From Streptomyces mashuensis (GTDB lineage Bacteria; Actinomycetota; Actinomycetes; Streptomycetales; Streptomycetaceae): a stretch of 64,000 nucleotides of DNA. Shown piece by piece: positions 1-8,748 of this stretch; position 1 is the first letter of the stretch; each line of letters begins with the position of its first letter. Made by a program: the position numbers and the translations under genes. The notes beneath the pieces were generated by a model. The model did no database searches. It had not been told where the DNA came from and saw nothing but the letters and a program-made list of their open reading frames with translations. Where the stretch lies: the NCBI RefSeq assembly GCF_014654785.1, contig NZ_BNBD01000007.1, positions 62,001 through 126,000 on the forward strand. Reading direction: 5' to 3'.

Positions 1-313
1 CGGGCAGCGTCATGAGGTGCCCGAACTCGGTCAGCCGGTTGCCGGCGGTGCGCAGCGGCCCGAGGTCCACCATGTCCTCGCAGGGCAGCCCGGCGTCCGA
101 GTCGGGGACGACCTTGACGGTGCCGATCGCCTCGTCGCCGGCGTAGGCCAGGACGTAGTCGGCGTGCGGGTCGAAGCGGTCGAAGGTCGCCGCCGTGTCG
201 GCGGCGTCCGCCAGCCGTCCCTGGTCCCGGACGTACACGGCGTCGCGCAGCCGCAGCACGTCGGCCCGCTCGGCGGGCGTCCGGGCGACGCGGAACTGGA
301 CTGTGCTCGTCAT
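1..313 (-). CDS. GNAT-fold acyltransferase, FeeM-like (N-terminal part only)
   Basis: The gene runs off the left edge; 104 N-terminal codons are present from an ATG at 313. The visible part contains LRLRDAVYVRD, then FDRFDPHADYVLAYAGD, then AIGTVKVVPDSDAGLP and LTEFGHLM. This order resembles N-acyl amino acid synthases of the FeeM type and related autoinducer-synthase-like GNAT proteins, which move an acyl group from an acyl carrier protein to an amino acid amine. It lies 46 nt downstream of the desaturase-type gene and on the same strand, so it is probably the last visible gene of the NRPS operon. The acyl donor and acceptor cannot be read from the fragment. A plain GNAT N-acetyltransferase is the main alternative. 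Confidence 0.6.
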   Translation of the reverse strand, partial: MTSTVQFRVARTPAERADVLRLRDAVYVRDQGRLADAADTAATFDRFDPHADYVLAYAGDEAIGTVKVVPDSDAGLPCEDMVDLGPLRTAGNRLTEFGHLMTLP

Positions 314-331
314 CGCTTGCCGTCCCTTCGG

Positions 332-367
332 GTCACGTGGCTCACCTGGCTCATCTGGCTCACTTGG
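332..367. repeat. four tandem 9-bp repeats
   Basis: Four adjacent nonamers read GTCACGTGG, CTCACCTGG, CTCATCTGG and CTCACTTGG. The last one contains the stop codon of the desaturase-type gene, and the array fills most of the short gap before the acyltransferase gene. It may be a slippage-derived spacer. No function can be assigned. Confidence 0.75.
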
Positions 368-1313
368 CGACCAGCTTGCGGAAGTAGTCGACGTAGCCGG
401 GGTGGTAGAAGTGCAGCCGGTCCCGGATCTCGGCGTGCAGGTCGGGCAGCCGCTCGATGGGCAGGTTGGGCATCACGTGGTGTTCGACGTGGTAGTTGTT
501 GCCATTGGTGAACCACGTCATCAGCCGGTTGGAGCGGATGGTGCGGGTGTTGCGGAAGGGGTCCTCGTTGAGGGTCTCGCAGCGGTGGTGCTCGGGCAGC
601 TCCACGAGCGCGTGCACCGGGGCCGCCACCAGCACCAGCGGGAGCACCCACACCCACAGCACCAGCGTGCTGCCCAGCGCCAGGGAGAGCGCGGTGAGCG
701 CGAGGACGGCCGCCAGCATGAGGAGGTGGTCGCGCCGGATGCGGCGCGAGACGGTGGCGGTCTCGCCGGCGAAGTCCTGCCCGCGCAGGGCGCGGACGGT
801 GCTGGCGAGGAAGAGACCGTAGTGGTGGAACATGGTGAACCTGGTGACCCAGTCCAGCGCCGCCGCGGTCCGTGAGCGCTGCCCCGCCCCGTACTGGTCG
901 CCGTAGTCGAAGAACTCCCGGTTCAGCGGCGTGCCCAGATAGCGGTGGTGGCGCAGGTGGGACGTGCGGTAGGCGGCGAACGAGATGAGCATCGGCATGC
1001 CCAGCACCGTGCCCGCCACGGTATTGGCCCGGCGGCTGCGGAACGCCAGGTTGTGCAGCGTCTCGTGCTGGAGCTCCGCGGCGTGCGCGTACATGCAGCC
1101 GAGGAGCACCACGCCCGCGATCCGCACCGACAGCGCGTCCTGGGCCGCCAGCACGCCACCGGTGACGGTGATCAGCGCGCACACGACGAGTTTGGTGGCG
1201 AAGACCCTGCCGCGGATGCCGGTTCTCAGGTGCTTCAGCGAGGCACGGAGCTCCGCTGCCGCCGCGACCGGCTCCGGCGCGTGCCGGGTCCCCTCACCCG
1301 AAGGGGATTCCAT
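360..1313 (-). CDS. membrane fatty-acid-desaturase-family di-iron enzyme
   Basis: The 317-residue protein has the three histidine boxes of the membrane di-iron desaturase/hydroxylase family: HETLH near residue 85, HLRHH near residue 120 and HVEHH near residue 275. Hydrophobic stretches lie between them (for example residues 40-75 and 190-235), so it should sit in the cytoplasmic membrane and perform O2-dependent desaturation or hydroxylation. The ATG at 1313 follows a GAGAGGA ribosome-binding site. The gene starts 27 nt after the NRPS stop and is presumably co-transcribed with it. Members of this family act on free lipids, acyl-ACPs or carrier-bound amino acids. The neighbourhood suggests a carrier-bound or product-related substrate, but the sequence does not decide this. 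Confidence 0.85.
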   Translation of the reverse strand: MESPSGEGTRHAPEPVAAAAELRASLKHLRTGIRGRVFATKLVVCALITVTGGVLAAQDALSVRIAGVVLLGCMYAHAAELQHETLHNLAFRSRRANTVAGTVLGMPMLISFAAYRTSHLRHHRYLGTPLNREFFDYGDQYGAGQRSRTAAALDWVTRFTMFHHYGLFLASTVRALRGQDFAGETATVSRRIRRDHLLMLAAVLALTALSLALGSTLVLWVWVLPLVLVAAPVHALVELPEHHRCETLNEDPFRNTRTIRSNRLMTWFTNGNNYHVEHHVMPNLPIERLPDLHAEIRDRLHFYHPGYVDYFRKLVAK

Positions 1314-1340
1314 CGTGTCCTCTCTTCTCCTCTGCCGTTC

Positions 1341-4300
1341 TCATGACCGGGCGAGGGCGGCCTCGACGCGCCCCGCGAGGCCCGCCGGCGTGGGGGTGGC
1401 GAAGAGCTCGCCGACGGTGATCCGCACCCCGGTCCGCTTGCGGATCCGGCCGAGCAGCCGGGTCGCCGACAGCGAATGGCCGCCCAGGTCGAAGAAGCTG
1501 TCGTCGGCGCCCGGCTCGGCGATCCCGAGGATCGTGGCGAACAGCCCGGCCAGCTCGCGTTCCAGTTCGGTGGCCGGCGGCCGGCCGCCCGCCGTGGCGG
1601 TGGGCGTGGGCGCGGGCAGGGCCTTGCGGTCGAGCTTGCCGCTGCCCGTCCGCGGCAGGTCGTCGACGACGACGATCAGGCCGGGCACGAAGTGCGCCGG
1701 CAGCCCGGCGGCGAGCCGTGAGCGCAGCCGCTCGGGAACGAGCCGCGCGCCCTCCTCGGGCACGACGTAGCCGACCAGCTGCTTGTCGCCCGGCCGGTCC
1801 TCGCGGACCGTCGCCGCCGCCCTGGCGACGCCGGGGGAGCGCGACAGGGCCGCCTCCACCTCGCCCAGCTCGATCCGGAAGCCCCGGATCTTCACCTGGT
1901 CGTCGTTGCGCCCGACGAACGTCAGCTCGCCGTCCGCGGTCCAGCGCACCAGGTCGCCGGTGCGGTACATCCGGTCGCCCGGCGCCCCGAACGGGTCCTC
2001 GACGAACCGTTCCGCGGTCAGCTCCGCGCGCCCCAGGTAGCCCGGGGTGACGCCGGCGCCGCCCACGTACAGCTCGCCGACCGCGCCGGCCGGCACCAGG
2101 CGCCGCTGCGGGTCGAGGACGTACGCCCGGACGTTCCGCAGCGGTCTGCCGATGGGCGGGGCCGCCGCCTGGGCGGGGGAGAGGGCGGTGCTCATGGCGG
2201 TGGAGACGGTGGCCTCGGTGGGCCCGTAGCCGTTGATCAGTCGGCACACCGGCGCCCAGCGCTCGATGACCGTCGGCGAACTCGCCTCGCCCACCGCCGA
2301 GATCGTCGTACCCGCCGGCCATTCCTCGGGCGACAGGACCGCGAGCACCGACGGCGGCAGCACCAGGTCGTTGACCTGCTTCTCCTTGACGAGGCGCAGC
2401 AGTTCTGGGCCGGGCACGAGGCGCTCGGCGGGGGCGGACACCGCCGTGCCGCCGTTGAGGACGCACTGCGTCATCTCGCCGACGAAGGCGTCGAAGCTGG
2501 ACGAGGCGAACTGGAGCGTACGCGTCCCGGGCCCCGAACCGAGCCGGTCGACCATGGCCGCCGTGAGGTTGACGACGCCCGAGTGCCGCACCACGACGCC
2601 CTTGGGCACGCCGGTCGAGCCGGAGGTGTAGATGACGTACGCGGGTGCGCCCGGGTCGCAGGGGCCGCCGCGCTCCTCGTCGGTGAGGGGCCCGCCGGGC
2701 AGCCCGGCCAGGGCCTCGCCGGCCTCGGCGTGGTCCAGGACGAGGCACCGTACGCCGAGCTCGTCCTCCAGGGAGGCGGTGGCGGAGTGCAGCAGGACCA
2801 GCTCCGGCGCGGCGTCGGAGACCATGAAGGCCAGCCGCGAGAGCGGGTACGACGGGTCGAGCGGCAGGAAGGCGGCGCCCGTCTTGAGCACGCCCAGGGC
2901 CGCGACGTGCAGCTCCGGCGAGCGGGGCAGCGCGAAGGCGACGATGCCGCCCGGCCGTACGCCCTGCGCCAGCAGGTGCCGGGCCAGCCGGTTGGCCCGC
3001 TCGTCGAGCTCGGCGAAGCTCAGCACCGTGTCCTCGAACTCGACGGCCGGTGCCTGCGGCGTGCGGGCGGCCCAGGACTCGACGAGCCCGTGCATGGTGG
3101 TGGCGGGGATGTCGTGGACGGGCCCGGCGCCCCAGGCCAGCAACTGCTCCCGTTCCTCGGGGCCGACGAGGGGCACGTCGTCGAGCGGGGTCTCCGGGCC
3201 GGCCGCCCCGGTGACGGCGTCGGCCAGGGCGTCGGTGAAGCGCAGCAGCCGTGCCAGGTGGGCCCCGGTCTCCTCCGGGCCGTACAGGTCCGGGTGGGCG
3301 TCGAGGAGGAGCTCCATGGCGTCGGCGTCGCCGGACGTCCGGTAGAAGGTGACGGCGATGTCGTCGGCGGGGGAGAGGGAGACGGTGCGGACGGTGGCGG
3401 GGGAGCCGGCGAAGTCGAGGGCGTAGTCGAAGGCCATGACGTTGACCACCTGGCCGTGCAGGCGGCGCCCGGTACCGGTCAGGCCCAGCTCGCGGGCCAG
3501 CTCGGTGGCGGGGTAGCGGGCGTGCAGGTGGGCCTGGCGCAGCTCGCCGGCGACGTGCCGGGCGAGGCCGGCCAGGGTCGTGCCCGGCCCGACGGGGACG
3601 CGGACCGGCACGCCGTTGGTCGTCATGCCGGGGACGCCGCGCACCTGCGGGGTGAGCCGGGCGGGTGCGGGGATGCTGAGGACGACCTCGGAGGCGCCCG
3701 TCATCCGGCCCACGTAGCCGGCCACGGCGGCGGTGGCCAGGTCGGACCAGCCGACGCCGAGCTGTTCGGCGGCCTTGCGCAGGCGCGCCAGCCGGTCCGC
3801 GCCGAGCTCGGTGCGGCGGCGGTGGGCGGGACGGCCGGTCGTCGACCACCGTCCGGACAGTTGAACGGGCTCGGGCGCCGTGGGGAACTTCTCCCGCCAG
3901 TACGCGCGGTCGGCCGCGAAACGTTTCGACTGCGTGTACTGCTCCTCGCTCTCCAGGAGCAGCCGGAACGGCGGCAGCGCGCCGTCGTCGCAGGGGCGTC
4001 CCTCCGCCAGGGCCGTGTAGACCGCCGCGGTGCGGTTGTGGACCAGGGCGAGGCTCCAGCCGTCGAGGACGGCGTGGTGGACCCGGCGGTAGAGGACGTA
4101 CCGGTCGGGTGCCGTCCTGATCAGCGCGGTCGTGCACAGGCGTGCGGGGTCGGCGGGCCGTTCCATGTCCGCGCGGACCCAGGCGTCGGCGGCGGCCCGG
4201 GGGTCGGGCCGGTCGCCGAAGTCCAGGTGGACAAGGGGGAATTGCGTGACGGGCGCGAGGTGCTGACGGTAGCCGTCGTCGGTCTCCACCAGGCACAGGC

Positions 4301-4487
4301 GGAGCGCCTCGGCCTCCTGCAGGACACGCTCGTGGGCGGCGTCCATGAGGGAGGGGTCCACCGGGCCGTGGATGTCCAGGCAGTCGCTGATGGAGAAGGA
4401 GGGGGCGGCCGGGTCGCCGGAACGGGCCAGCCAGGTGGTCAACTGCGCGGAAAGCAGGGGCCATTCCGGGGCATCGAACTCGGGCAA
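1341..4487 (-). CDS. single-module NRPS, C-A-T
   Basis: The 1,048-residue protein holds one minimal elongation module. The condensation domain (about 1-430) has HHAVLDGWS, matching HHxxxDG, and looks EntF-like. The adenylation domain (about 470-960) has YTSGSTGVPKG, NGYGPTE, YRTGD and GKLDRK. The carrier domain (about 970-1045) has DLGGHSLS with the phosphopantetheine serine. There is no thioesterase or reductase domain, so the product must leave to another protein. Reading the A-domain pocket against GrsA by eye gives D-A-G-V-S-V-G-V-S-K, which I cannot assign to an amino acid. A leading C domain implies an acyl donor delivered in trans. The TTG start at 4487 is preceded by GGAAGGA at a good distance. 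The gene heads the operon with the desaturase-type and GNAT genes. Confidence 0.93.
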   Translation of the reverse strand: MPEFDAPEWPLLSAQLTTWLARSGDPAAPSFSISDCLDIHGPVDPSLMDAAHERVLQEAEALRLCLVETDDGYRQHLAPVTQFPLVHLDFGDRPDPRAAADAWVRADMERPADPARLCTTALIRTAPDRYVLYRRVHHAVLDGWSLALVHNRTAAVYTALAEGRPCDDGALPPFRLLLESEEQYTQSKRFAADRAYWREKFPTAPEPVQLSGRWSTTGRPAHRRRTELGADRLARLRKAAEQLGVGWSDLATAAVAGYVGRMTGASEVVLSIPAPARLTPQVRGVPGMTTNGVPVRVPVGPGTTLAGLARHVAGELRQAHLHARYPATELARELGLTGTGRRLHGQVVNVMAFDYALDFAGSPATVRTVSLSPADDIAVTFYRTSGDADAMELLLDAHPDLYGPEETGAHLARLLRFTDALADAVTGAAGPETPLDDVPLVGPEEREQLLAWGAGPVHDIPATTMHGLVESWAARTPQAPAVEFEDTVLSFAELDERANRLARHLLAQGVRPGGIVAFALPRSPELHVAALGVLKTGAAFLPLDPSYPLSRLAFMVSDAAPELVLLHSATASLEDELGVRCLVLDHAEAGEALAGLPGGPLTDEERGGPCDPGAPAYVIYTSGSTGVPKGVVVRHSGVVNLTAAMVDRLGSGPGTRTLQFASSSFDAFVGEMTQCVLNGGTAVSAPAERLVPGPELLRLVKEKQVNDLVLPPSVLAVLSPEEWPAGTTISAVGEASSPTVIERWAPVCRLINGYGPTEATVSTAMSTALSPAQAAAPPIGRPLRNVRAYVLDPQRRLVPAGAVGELYVGGAGVTPGYLGRAELTAERFVEDPFGAPGDRMYRTGDLVRWTADGELTFVGRNDDQVKIRGFRIELGEVEAALSRSPGVARAAATVREDRPGDKQLVGYVVPEEGARLVPERLRSRLAAGLPAHFVPGLIVVVDDLPRTGSGKLDRKALPAPTPTATAGGRPPATELERELAGLFATILGIAEPGADDSFFDLGGHSLSATRLLGRIRKRTGVRITVGELFATPTPAGLAGRVEAALARS

Positions 4488-4930
4488 TGTTCGTCCTTCC
4501 GATCCGGAGAAACCGATTCCGGCAGGAGCCCGGCCGGGAATGGGTAGCGGGGGCTCGCCGGATTCGCGCTCCGCGCCCGGTGGGAGGAAATGGCGCGGTC
4601 GTGGAGGAGGAAAGAGAGAGGGGCGTCGCGGGTGGTGGCGTGCGTCTCGAACATGCGAACGCCGTGATACTTCCCTCGGGTCGCAGGACGTGTCAAGGGA
4701 CGACTGTTCAACTCACTGGCCACAGAATCAACGCGTGAAATACGGGCGAACCGGACGCGTGGCGGGCGTATGGCGGACGTGCGGCGGTGTGATCAAGCCG
4801 AGATCGATCAGACCCCTACTGTGAAGATCGAACGCCGCGTATATTCCGGGGAGTTCACCGTCCGGAGGGCGAGCGGGGTTCCCCGGCCGATTCCTCCGAC
4901 CGTCCGACCGTTCACGAGAGGCGGAAGGCG
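4488..4930. promoter_or_regulatory. divergent control region, NRPS operon / MFS exporter
   Basis: This 443-nt region separates the leftward NRPS operon from the rightward exporter gene. No convincing gene was found in it. The minus strand carries TAGGGGTCTG ending near 4813-4818 (CCCCTA on the plus strand), which resembles the TAGGGGTACC element found before the thioesterase and PKS genes. Promoter hexamers could not be fixed with confidence. Confidence 0.5.
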
Positions 4931-6160
4931 TTGACGCGTTCCGGCACCTGGCGCAGGATCACCATCGTTGCGGGGCTCATCCTCTCCGCCTTCGCCTTCA
5001 ACACCACCGAGAACCTGCCCATCGGGCTTCTCAAGCTCATCTCCTCCGACCTGGACGTCTCGCTGTCCTCCGTCGGCTACCTCGTCACCGGCTACGGCCT
5101 GACCGTCGCCGTCGTCTCCGTGCCGCTCGCCCACATGACGCGGCGCATCCCGCGCCGCTACGTCCTCTCCGGGCTGCTGGCGGTGCTGTGCGTGGCCACC
5201 TGGGTCTCCGTCGCCGGCTCGTCCTACGGGCTGCTGCTCGGCGCCCGCGTGGCGACCGCGCTCTGCCAGGCGCTGTTCTGGGCCGTCCAGGCGCCCGTCG
5301 CGGTGGGCCTGTTCTCGCAGGAGGTCCGGGGGCGGGTCGTCGCCGCCATGTCCGTGGGCGGGTCGCTCGCCACGGTGCTGGGCGTGCCGGCGGGGACGTG
5401 GCTGGGCCAGCAGCACGGCTGGCGGGTGCCCTTCCTGGTGCTGAGCGGCTTCGGCCTCTTCGCGCTCGTCGCCATCGCCACCCTGCTGCCCACCACGCGC
5501 CCCGAGGAGGGCCACGGGGCGTTCGGCTCGGCGCCGGACGTGCGCCGCTTCTTCATCGTGCTGTCCGTCACGGCGCTGTCGGTCACCGGCATGTTCACCG
5601 GCTTCACCTACATCGTGGAGTTCCTCAACGACGTCAGCGGCTTCTCCGACGACGTGGTGAGCGTGATGCTGATGGTCTTCGGCCTCGCGGGCGTGGCGGG
5701 CGTGAGCCTGACCGGCCCCTTCGTGGACCGCCACCCCCGGGCCACCCTCGCCCTTCCCGTCGCCCTCCAGGGCGTCGCCCTCCTCGGCCTCGCCTGGGGC
5801 GGCGGCAACCAGGCCGTGACCATCGCGATGCTCGCGCTCCTGGGCGTCTCCGCCGCACCCGTCTTCATGGCCAGCCAGACCCGCATGCTGACCGTCGCGC
5901 CCAGCCGCACCGAGGTCGCGCTCGCCGCCAACTCCGCCGCCTTCAACGTCGGCGTCGCCGCCGGCGCCCTGCTCGGCGGCGTCATCCTGCCCGCCCTGGA
6001 GGTCCGGGGCGCGTTCCTCGTCGGCGGCCTGCTCACAGCCGCCTCCGTGGTCGTCCTCGCCGGCGAACTCCTCCTCCCGCCCCCGCCGGCCAGGCGGAAG
6101 GCCCCCGCTCCGGCGGACGGTGCGGGGGCGGTGGGGGACGCGGTGGCGGAGCGGCATTGA
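4931..6160 (+). CDS. MFS transporter, DHA1-type drug/sugar efflux family
   Basis: The 409-residue protein has about 12 hydrophobic segments and a cytoplasmic basic loop MTRRIPRRYVL after the second segment, typical of proton-driven major facilitator exporters of the AraJ/drug-H+ antiporter kind. It would act in the cytoplasmic membrane, probably exporting the product or an intermediate and possibly giving self-resistance. The start is TTG at 4931, with GAGAGGCGG about seven bases upstream. The gene stands alone, divergent from the NRPS operon and ended by a strong hairpin at 6164-6198. Its substrate cannot be read from sequence. A second, unrelated MFS gene opens the long operon at 8749. Confidence 0.88.
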   Translation: MTRSGTWRRITIVAGLILSAFAFNTTENLPIGLLKLISSDLDVSLSSVGYLVTGYGLTVAVVSVPLAHMTRRIPRRYVLSGLLAVLCVATWVSVAGSSYGLLLGARVATALCQALFWAVQAPVAVGLFSQEVRGRVVAAMSVGGSLATVLGVPAGTWLGQQHGWRVPFLVLSGFGLFALVAIATLLPTTRPEEGHGAFGSAPDVRRFFIVLSVTALSVTGMFTGFTYIVEFLNDVSGFSDDVVSVMLMVFGLAGVAGVSLTGPFVDRHPRATLALPVALQGVALLGLAWGGGNQAVTIAMLALLGVSAAPVFMASQTRMLTVAPSRTEVALAANSAAFNVGVAAGALLGGVILPALEVRGAFLVGGLLTAASVVVLAGELLLPPPPARRKAPAPADGAGAVGDAVAERH

Positions 6161-6163
6161 GGA

Positions 6164-6198
6164 CGTACGGTGCGGGGGTGCCGCCCCCGCACCGTACG
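6164..6198. terminator. bidirectional hairpin terminator
   Basis: Perfect 15-bp inverted repeat (left arm CGTACGGTGCGGGGG, loop TGCCG) lies in the 45-nt gap between two convergent genes, starting 4 nt after the exporter stop and ending 8 nt before the FemAB-like stop. There is no long T-tract, as is usual in actinomycetes. Confidence 0.9.
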
Positions 6199-6205
6199 GA
6201 CGGCC

Positions 6206-7336
6206 CTACGCGGGTGACGGCAGCCGGTCCTCCAGCTTCGTCAGGACGGCCTCCGCGCGCGGGGTGAGAGGGAGCAGCGCGAGGGTCTGGGGCAGGGCCC
6301 GGGTCCCGCGGAGGAGTTTGGCCTCGTCGGCACTGATGCCGTACTCCAGCACCTTCACCCCCGGATGCGCGCAGCCGTACGCGATCGGCAGGTGGTAGCC
6401 GACCACCGAGTACATGGGCAGGCCGCGTCCCACCTCGTAGTCGAACCCGGCGTGGAAGCCGTAGAGCCGCTCGCCGCAGTGCAGCCACAGGGTCATGGCG
6501 AACACCCGGCCCTCCAGGGACGCGGTGAACACCGTCGCCGGGACGTGCCGGGCGATGGCCGCGAACCACTCCGTGAGCTGGCCGGCCGTCGAGCTCTCGC
6601 CGTACTTCTGGTCGAGCCGGTGGGCGAGCGCCGCCGCCCGCTCCACCGTCGCGCCCTCCAGGGGCACCTGGTCCGTGACCACGCCCGCCTCCTGGAACTG
6701 CCGCCACTCCTTGCGCATGCGCACCCTGCGCCGTGACGGCAGCGTCGCCAGATAGGCGTCGTACGACGGGTGGTCGCAGTCCAGCACGTGGCGTGCCGGC
6801 GCGGGGAGCTCGCGGAAACCCGCGTCCCGCAGGGCCGCGCGCAGCCCGGCGTCCGCACCGTCGACGTACGGGAAACAGACCGATGGGCTGCCCCAGGACC
6901 TGGCGGTGGCGACCGCCTCCGCGATCGCGGCGCGGCGTGCCGCGCCGGCCGCCGGGCCAGGGAGGCCGGGCGGGGTCAGGACGGTGGAGTTGAACCAGCC
7001 GCCGCACATCAGTGACGGCAGCAGGGCCGCCTCCAGCTCCGCGCCCAGGGTGTCGTCGCATCCGGTGAGGGAGCGCACCATCTTGTCGACGCGGCACGTC
7101 TCGTCGCCGACCGCCCGGTCGAACTGCTGGAGGGTGACACCGGCAACCACGTGGTCGCCGTCCGTACGGACCAGGCAGGCGCTGCGGGCGGGAACCCAGG
7201 GCCCGACGGCGTCGCGCTCGACGGCGAGCCACGGCGCGGTGCAGAACAGGTCGTCGGAGTCGCACAACGCGGCCCACGAGGCGGACCGCCCGGCCTCGGC
7301 GAGCGTGAGGAGCCGCCCCGTGCCCCGGGTGCTCAT
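6206..7336 (-). CDS. FemAB/BioF2-like acyltransferase (GNAT_6 fold)
   Basis: The 376-residue protein has a C-terminal GNAT-like domain with LPSRRRVRMRKEWRQF near residues 200-216 and FAMTLWLHCGERLYGFHAGFD near 285, features of the Acetyltransf_6/BioF2-like and FemAB-related families. Relatives transfer acyl groups or aminoacyl groups from tRNA to amines. Its ATG at 7336 overlaps the stop of the ATP-grasp gene by four bases (ATGA), so the two proteins are translationally coupled and likely work on the same substrate. In this context it could add an aminoacyl or acyl group to an amino starter unit. That role is inference; an ordinary N-acetyltransferase is equally possible from sequence. Confidence 0.75.
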   Translation of the reverse strand: MSTRGTGRLLTLAEAGRSASWAALCDSDDLFCTAPWLAVERDAVGPWVPARSACLVRTDGDHVVAGVTLQQFDRAVGDETCRVDKMVRSLTGCDDTLGAELEAALLPSLMCGGWFNSTVLTPPGLPGPAAGAARRAAIAEAVATARSWGSPSVCFPYVDGADAGLRAALRDAGFRELPAPARHVLDCDHPSYDAYLATLPSRRRVRMRKEWRQFQEAGVVTDQVPLEGATVERAAALAHRLDQKYGESSTAGQLTEWFAAIARHVPATVFTASLEGRVFAMTLWLHCGERLYGFHAGFDYEVGRGLPMYSVVGYHLPIAYGCAHPGVKVLEYGISADEAKLLRGTRALPQTLALLPLTPRAEAVLTKLEDRLPSPA

Positions 7337-8610
7337 GCCGTGCCGTCCAGGGGATCGACGCGCAGCTCCTCGCCGAACCACGCGGCCACATCGAGCAGTT
7401 GGGACCGGGCGGCGGCCTCGCTCGGCGCCTGCACCAGGGCCTTGGCGACGAGCAGGTGGGAGCCCTGGCTCAGGTCCCCCACGACCTCGCCCGGCGCCGC
7501 CCACAGCTGGCCCTCGACGACACCGGGACGGGCTTCGAGGGCCTCCCGGGACGGCAGCTCCCGTATCCGGCCCGGGGGCGCCGCGAGGTTCACCCAGCCG
7601 AAGGAGTCCTTGACCGGTCCGGGGCCGCCCCCGGTGACGGACGAGGGACGGCCGAGCACGGCCGCCGCCCACTCGTGGTACAGGTCGATGCCGTGCTTCC
7701 GGCGCACCGCCTCCAGGATCAGGCCGCCGCCGATCCGGCCCGCGCACTCGCCGAACGTGAGGACGCCGTCCCGGTGGAACGCCTCCAGGTGGAAGACGCC
7801 GTCGGTGCGGCCGAGGGCGGCGAGGGACCGCTCGGTCAGGTCGGTCGCGGCGCGGATCAGGTCGCGCTCGGCGTCGTCGTCCAGCGTCGCCGACGCCACC
7901 AGCCGGCCCCGGTGCACGTCGACGACGTTGTGCAGGTAGCGGCTGACCGAGGCCAGCAGCACCCGGCCGTCCCGGACCACGCCGTCGACGTGCAGCTCCT
8001 CGCCGGGGACGAACGCCTCGGCCAGCCAGGGGCCGGCCGGTGTGCCGGGGCGGCGCAGCAGGGCGTCCAGGCCGTCCGGGCCCTCCCGGCCGGCGACCAC
8101 CCAGGTGTGCTGGGCCCCCGCGCCTGCCGGGGGCTTGACGACGAAGGGGAAGCGCAGCGCGCCCCGCTCCACCGCGCCGGCCACGGCCGTCAGGTCCGGG
8201 AAGCGCGCCCAGTCGGCCGTCGGGATGCCGGCGGCCCTGACCAGCCGCTTCTGGAGCCCCTTGTCCCGCAGGGCGAGGGCCGCGGCCACGGCCGGGCCGT
8301 CCCGGCCGTCCAGCACCGCCGCCGTGACGATGGCGAACTCGTCCTCGGTGCACACCAGGGAGAAGTCCTCCGGTGCCAGGCCCAGATCGGCCAGCGCCCC
8401 CAGCACGTCCTCCACGCAGGTGTGGTCCCCGGCGACCGCCAGGGCCCCGCCGAACCCCTCCCGGAGCGCCTTCTCGCGCTCCGTGGGCTGCATCACACAC
8501 GTCACTGCCGCACCCAGCCGGGTCAGCGCGTCCACGGCCTCCTGCTGCCGGCCGAGATACAGGACGCGCAGGTCACCCGGGTGCGGCGGGGAAGCAATAC
8601 GTCGGGCCAC
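7333..8610 (-). CDS. ATP-grasp carboxylate-amine ligase
   Basis: The 425-residue protein has an N-terminal Rossmann-like part (LRVLYLGRQQEAV) and an ATP-grasp core with FPFVVKPPAGAGAQHTW, GEELHVDGVV and the metal-binding ECAGRIGGG segment. This family forms an acyl-phosphate from a carboxylate and joins it to an amine or carrier thiol, as in amino-acid and dipeptide ligases. The GTG start at 8610 has AAGGAG upstream. It is coupled to the FemAB-like gene by an ATGA overlap and is divergent from the nine-gene operon. It probably forms an amide or thioester on an amino-acid-derived intermediate. Carnosine-synthase-like ligases are the nearest general comparison I can offer. Confidence 0.83.
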   Translation of the reverse strand: MARRIASPPHPGDLRVLYLGRQQEAVDALTRLGAAVTCVMQPTEREKALREGFGGALAVAGDHTCVEDVLGALADLGLAPEDFSLVCTEDEFAIVTAAVLDGRDGPAVAAALALRDKGLQKRLVRAAGIPTADWARFPDLTAVAGAVERGALRFPFVVKPPAGAGAQHTWVVAGREGPDGLDALLRRPGTPAGPWLAEAFVPGEELHVDGVVRDGRVLLASVSRYLHNVVDVHRGRLVASATLDDDAERDLIRAATDLTERSLAALGRTDGVFHLEAFHRDGVLTFGECAGRIGGGLILEAVRRKHGIDLYHEWAAAVLGRPSSVTGGGPGPVKDSFGWVNLAAPPGRIRELPSREALEARPGVVEGQLWAAPGEVVGDLSQGSHLLVAKALVQAPSEAAARSQLLDVAAWFGEELRVDPLDGTA

Positions 8611-8748
8611 AACACTCCTTCATTTCATCATGCAGGAAGTTGACCGCGATCGAGGCTTCCATAGATCGACGACATATGCCAACATCCTTGTCGGCGCGGT
8701 CAGTTGGTGTCCCACGTTCACGGGGGAGCTACGCGAAGTGATAGGTAC
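8611..8748. promoter_or_regulatory. divergent promoter region of the two biosynthetic operons
   Basis: This 138-nt region lies between the leftward ATP-grasp gene and the rightward nine-gene operon. On the plus strand TTGACC (8640-8645) and TAGATC (8662-8667) stand 16 bp apart and could form a vegetative-type promoter for the operon. GGGGGAG near 8722 is rather far from the ATG at 8749. The TAGGGGTACC element was not found here. Confidence 0.45.

Noticed and set aside
2583..4547. Plus-strand open frame across the NRPS
   Set aside because: Low-complexity Gly/Val/Arg-rich translation opposite clear C and A domain motifs.
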